Source: Sulfurimonas sp. (GTDB taxonomy: Bacteria > Campylobacterota > Campylobacteria > Campylobacterales > Sulfurimonadaceae). Taken from it: DNA of 5,252 nucleotides. The notes under the pieces were generated by a model that worked only from the letters and a program-made list of their open reading frames with translations, did no database searches and was not told where the DNA came from. Of this stretch, positions 4,941-5,252 are shown piece after piece. Every line of letters begins with the position of its first letter. Positions within the stretch are counted from its first letter, which is position 1. Where the stretch lies: the NCBI GenBank assembly GCA_015487435.1, contig WFPU01000011.1, positions 1 through 5,252 on the forward strand. Reading direction: 5' to 3'. The translations under genes were made by a program, and so were the position numbers.

Positions 4941-4969
4941 TGTATAATTCCATTATGAATAATTATACA
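4941..4969. promoter_or_regulatory. Perfect dyad over the PerR-like start codon, candidate autoregulatory operator
   Basis: TGTATAATT (4941-4949) and AATTATACA (4961-4969) are perfect 9-bp inverted repeats with 11 bp between them, so the half-sites are 20 bp (about two helical turns) apart and face the same side of the helix. Inside are further overlapping half-sites, TATAAT-TCC-ATTAT and ATTAT-GA-ATAAT. The half-site is like the TATAAT/ATTATA of Bacillus Per boxes, although the spacing differs from the 7-1-7 form. Position over the -10 box and start codon, next to a PerR-like gene, suggests self-repression. The dyad is seen; the binding is inferred. Confidence 0.5.
4943..4948 (+). promoter_or_regulatory. 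Perfect -10 box just before the PerR-like gene
   Basis: TATAAT ends 6 nt before the ATG at 4955, so transcription from it would start on or next to the A of the start codon (leaderless mRNA). The sequence 17 bp upstream (TTATTC) is a poor -35. GATAAT at 4912-4917 is an alternative -10 that would give a leader of about 31 nt. No Shine-Dalgarno sequence is present in either case. Confidence 0.45.
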
Positions 4970-5252
4970 GATATTTTAAGACAATACAACTTAAAAGCTA
5001 CACCTCAAAGATTAGCTATAACAAATGAACTTTATAAAAAAGGGCATCTAAATATAGATTCCTTGTATGAACTGCTAATAAAACAATTTAACTCAATTTC
5101 ATTGGCAACTATATATAAAAACATAAATATAATGTTAGAGAACTCTTTTATTAAAGAGGTAAAAATTCCAAATGCAAAATCTGTTTATGAGCTAACTAAA
5201 GAATCTCATTCACATCTTGTATGTTCAAAATGTTTAGAAGTTAGCGATATCG
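4955..5252 (+). CDS. perR: PerR-like peroxide-responsive regulator of the Fur family, 5' part
   Basis: The frame opens at ATG 4955 and runs off the window after 99 codons; the family is about 135-150 residues, so roughly the last third is missing. The N-terminal winged helix is clear: LKATPQRLAIT at 13-23, NIDSLYELL at 33-41 and the recognition-helix region SISLATIYKN at 47-56. Metal ligands by alignment with B. subtilis PerR: His31, His85, His87, and Asp98 in the place of Asp104; Cys90 and Cys93 (CSKC) form the first half of the structural zinc site. Asp rather than Glu at 98 is the known mark of peroxide-sensing PerR over Fur. Residue 79 is Glu where B. subtilis has Asp85. The sequence also reads much like Campylobacter PerR. 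Expected role: metal-dependent repressor of catalase, peroxiredoxin and similar genes. It is divergent from nnr. Fur proper is the main alternative. Confidence 0.85.
   Translation, partial: MNNYTDILRQYNLKATPQRLAITNELYKKGHLNIDSLYELLIKQFNSISLATIYKNINIMLENSFIKEVKIPNAKSVYELTKESHSHLVCSKCLEVSDI

Overview
The window is AT-rich, densely packed bacterial DNA. I infer a member of Campylobacterota (the Sulfurimonas / Arcobacter / Sulfurospirillum type). The reasons are the low GC content, a truncated Fur-family gene that reads like Campylobacter PerR, a membrane diguanylate cyclase with a periplasmic Tll0287-like (DUF3365) haem c domain, and a compact fused NAD(P)HX repair enzyme. No rRNA, tRNA, CRISPR array or transposase gene is visible. 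Genus-level assignment is not possible from this sequence alone.

Layout from left to right. (a) Positions 1-392, minus strand: the 5' end of a YHS-domain gene, probably a heavy-metal P-type ATPase, cut by the window edge. Just upstream is a very small gene with a strong ribosome binding site whose reading frame breaks after about 20 codons. (b) 422-530: a palindromic MITE/REP-like element. (c) 531-781: non-coding, with a short inverted repeat and a good sigma70-type promoter that would start transcription almost on the next start codon. (d) 782-2401, plus strand: a haem c / PAS / GGDEF diguanylate cyclase. (e) 2382-2407: a perfect 11-bp hairpin covering the converging stop codons. (f) 2405-4711, minus strand: nnr (NAD(P)HX epimerase/dehydratase) followed by thiG (thiazole synthase), with a 129-bp gap that holds a decayed copy of one arm of the palindromic element. 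(g) 4746-4894: a second, larger, oppositely oriented copy of the element, with three tandem 20-bp units inside. (h) 4955-5252, plus strand: the first 99 codons of a PerR-like regulator whose start codon sits at the centre of a perfect 9-bp dyad.

Working together: nnr and thiG are housekeeping genes (nicotinamide cofactor repair; the thiazole moiety of thiamine) and lie in one direction, though the gap means co-transcription is not certain. The cyclase links a periplasmic haem signal, probably redox or a small gas, to cyclic-di-GMP output. The PerR-like protein is a metal-dependent peroxide sensor that probably controls its own promoter. The YHS gene points to metal export or sensing.

The most unusual content is the palindromic element family: two full copies and one relic in 5 kb. 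Its internal hairpins keep an 8-bp stem and the same TCAAG loop while the stem sequence changes, which looks like selection for structure. I found no gene cluster that I would call a new multi-gene system.
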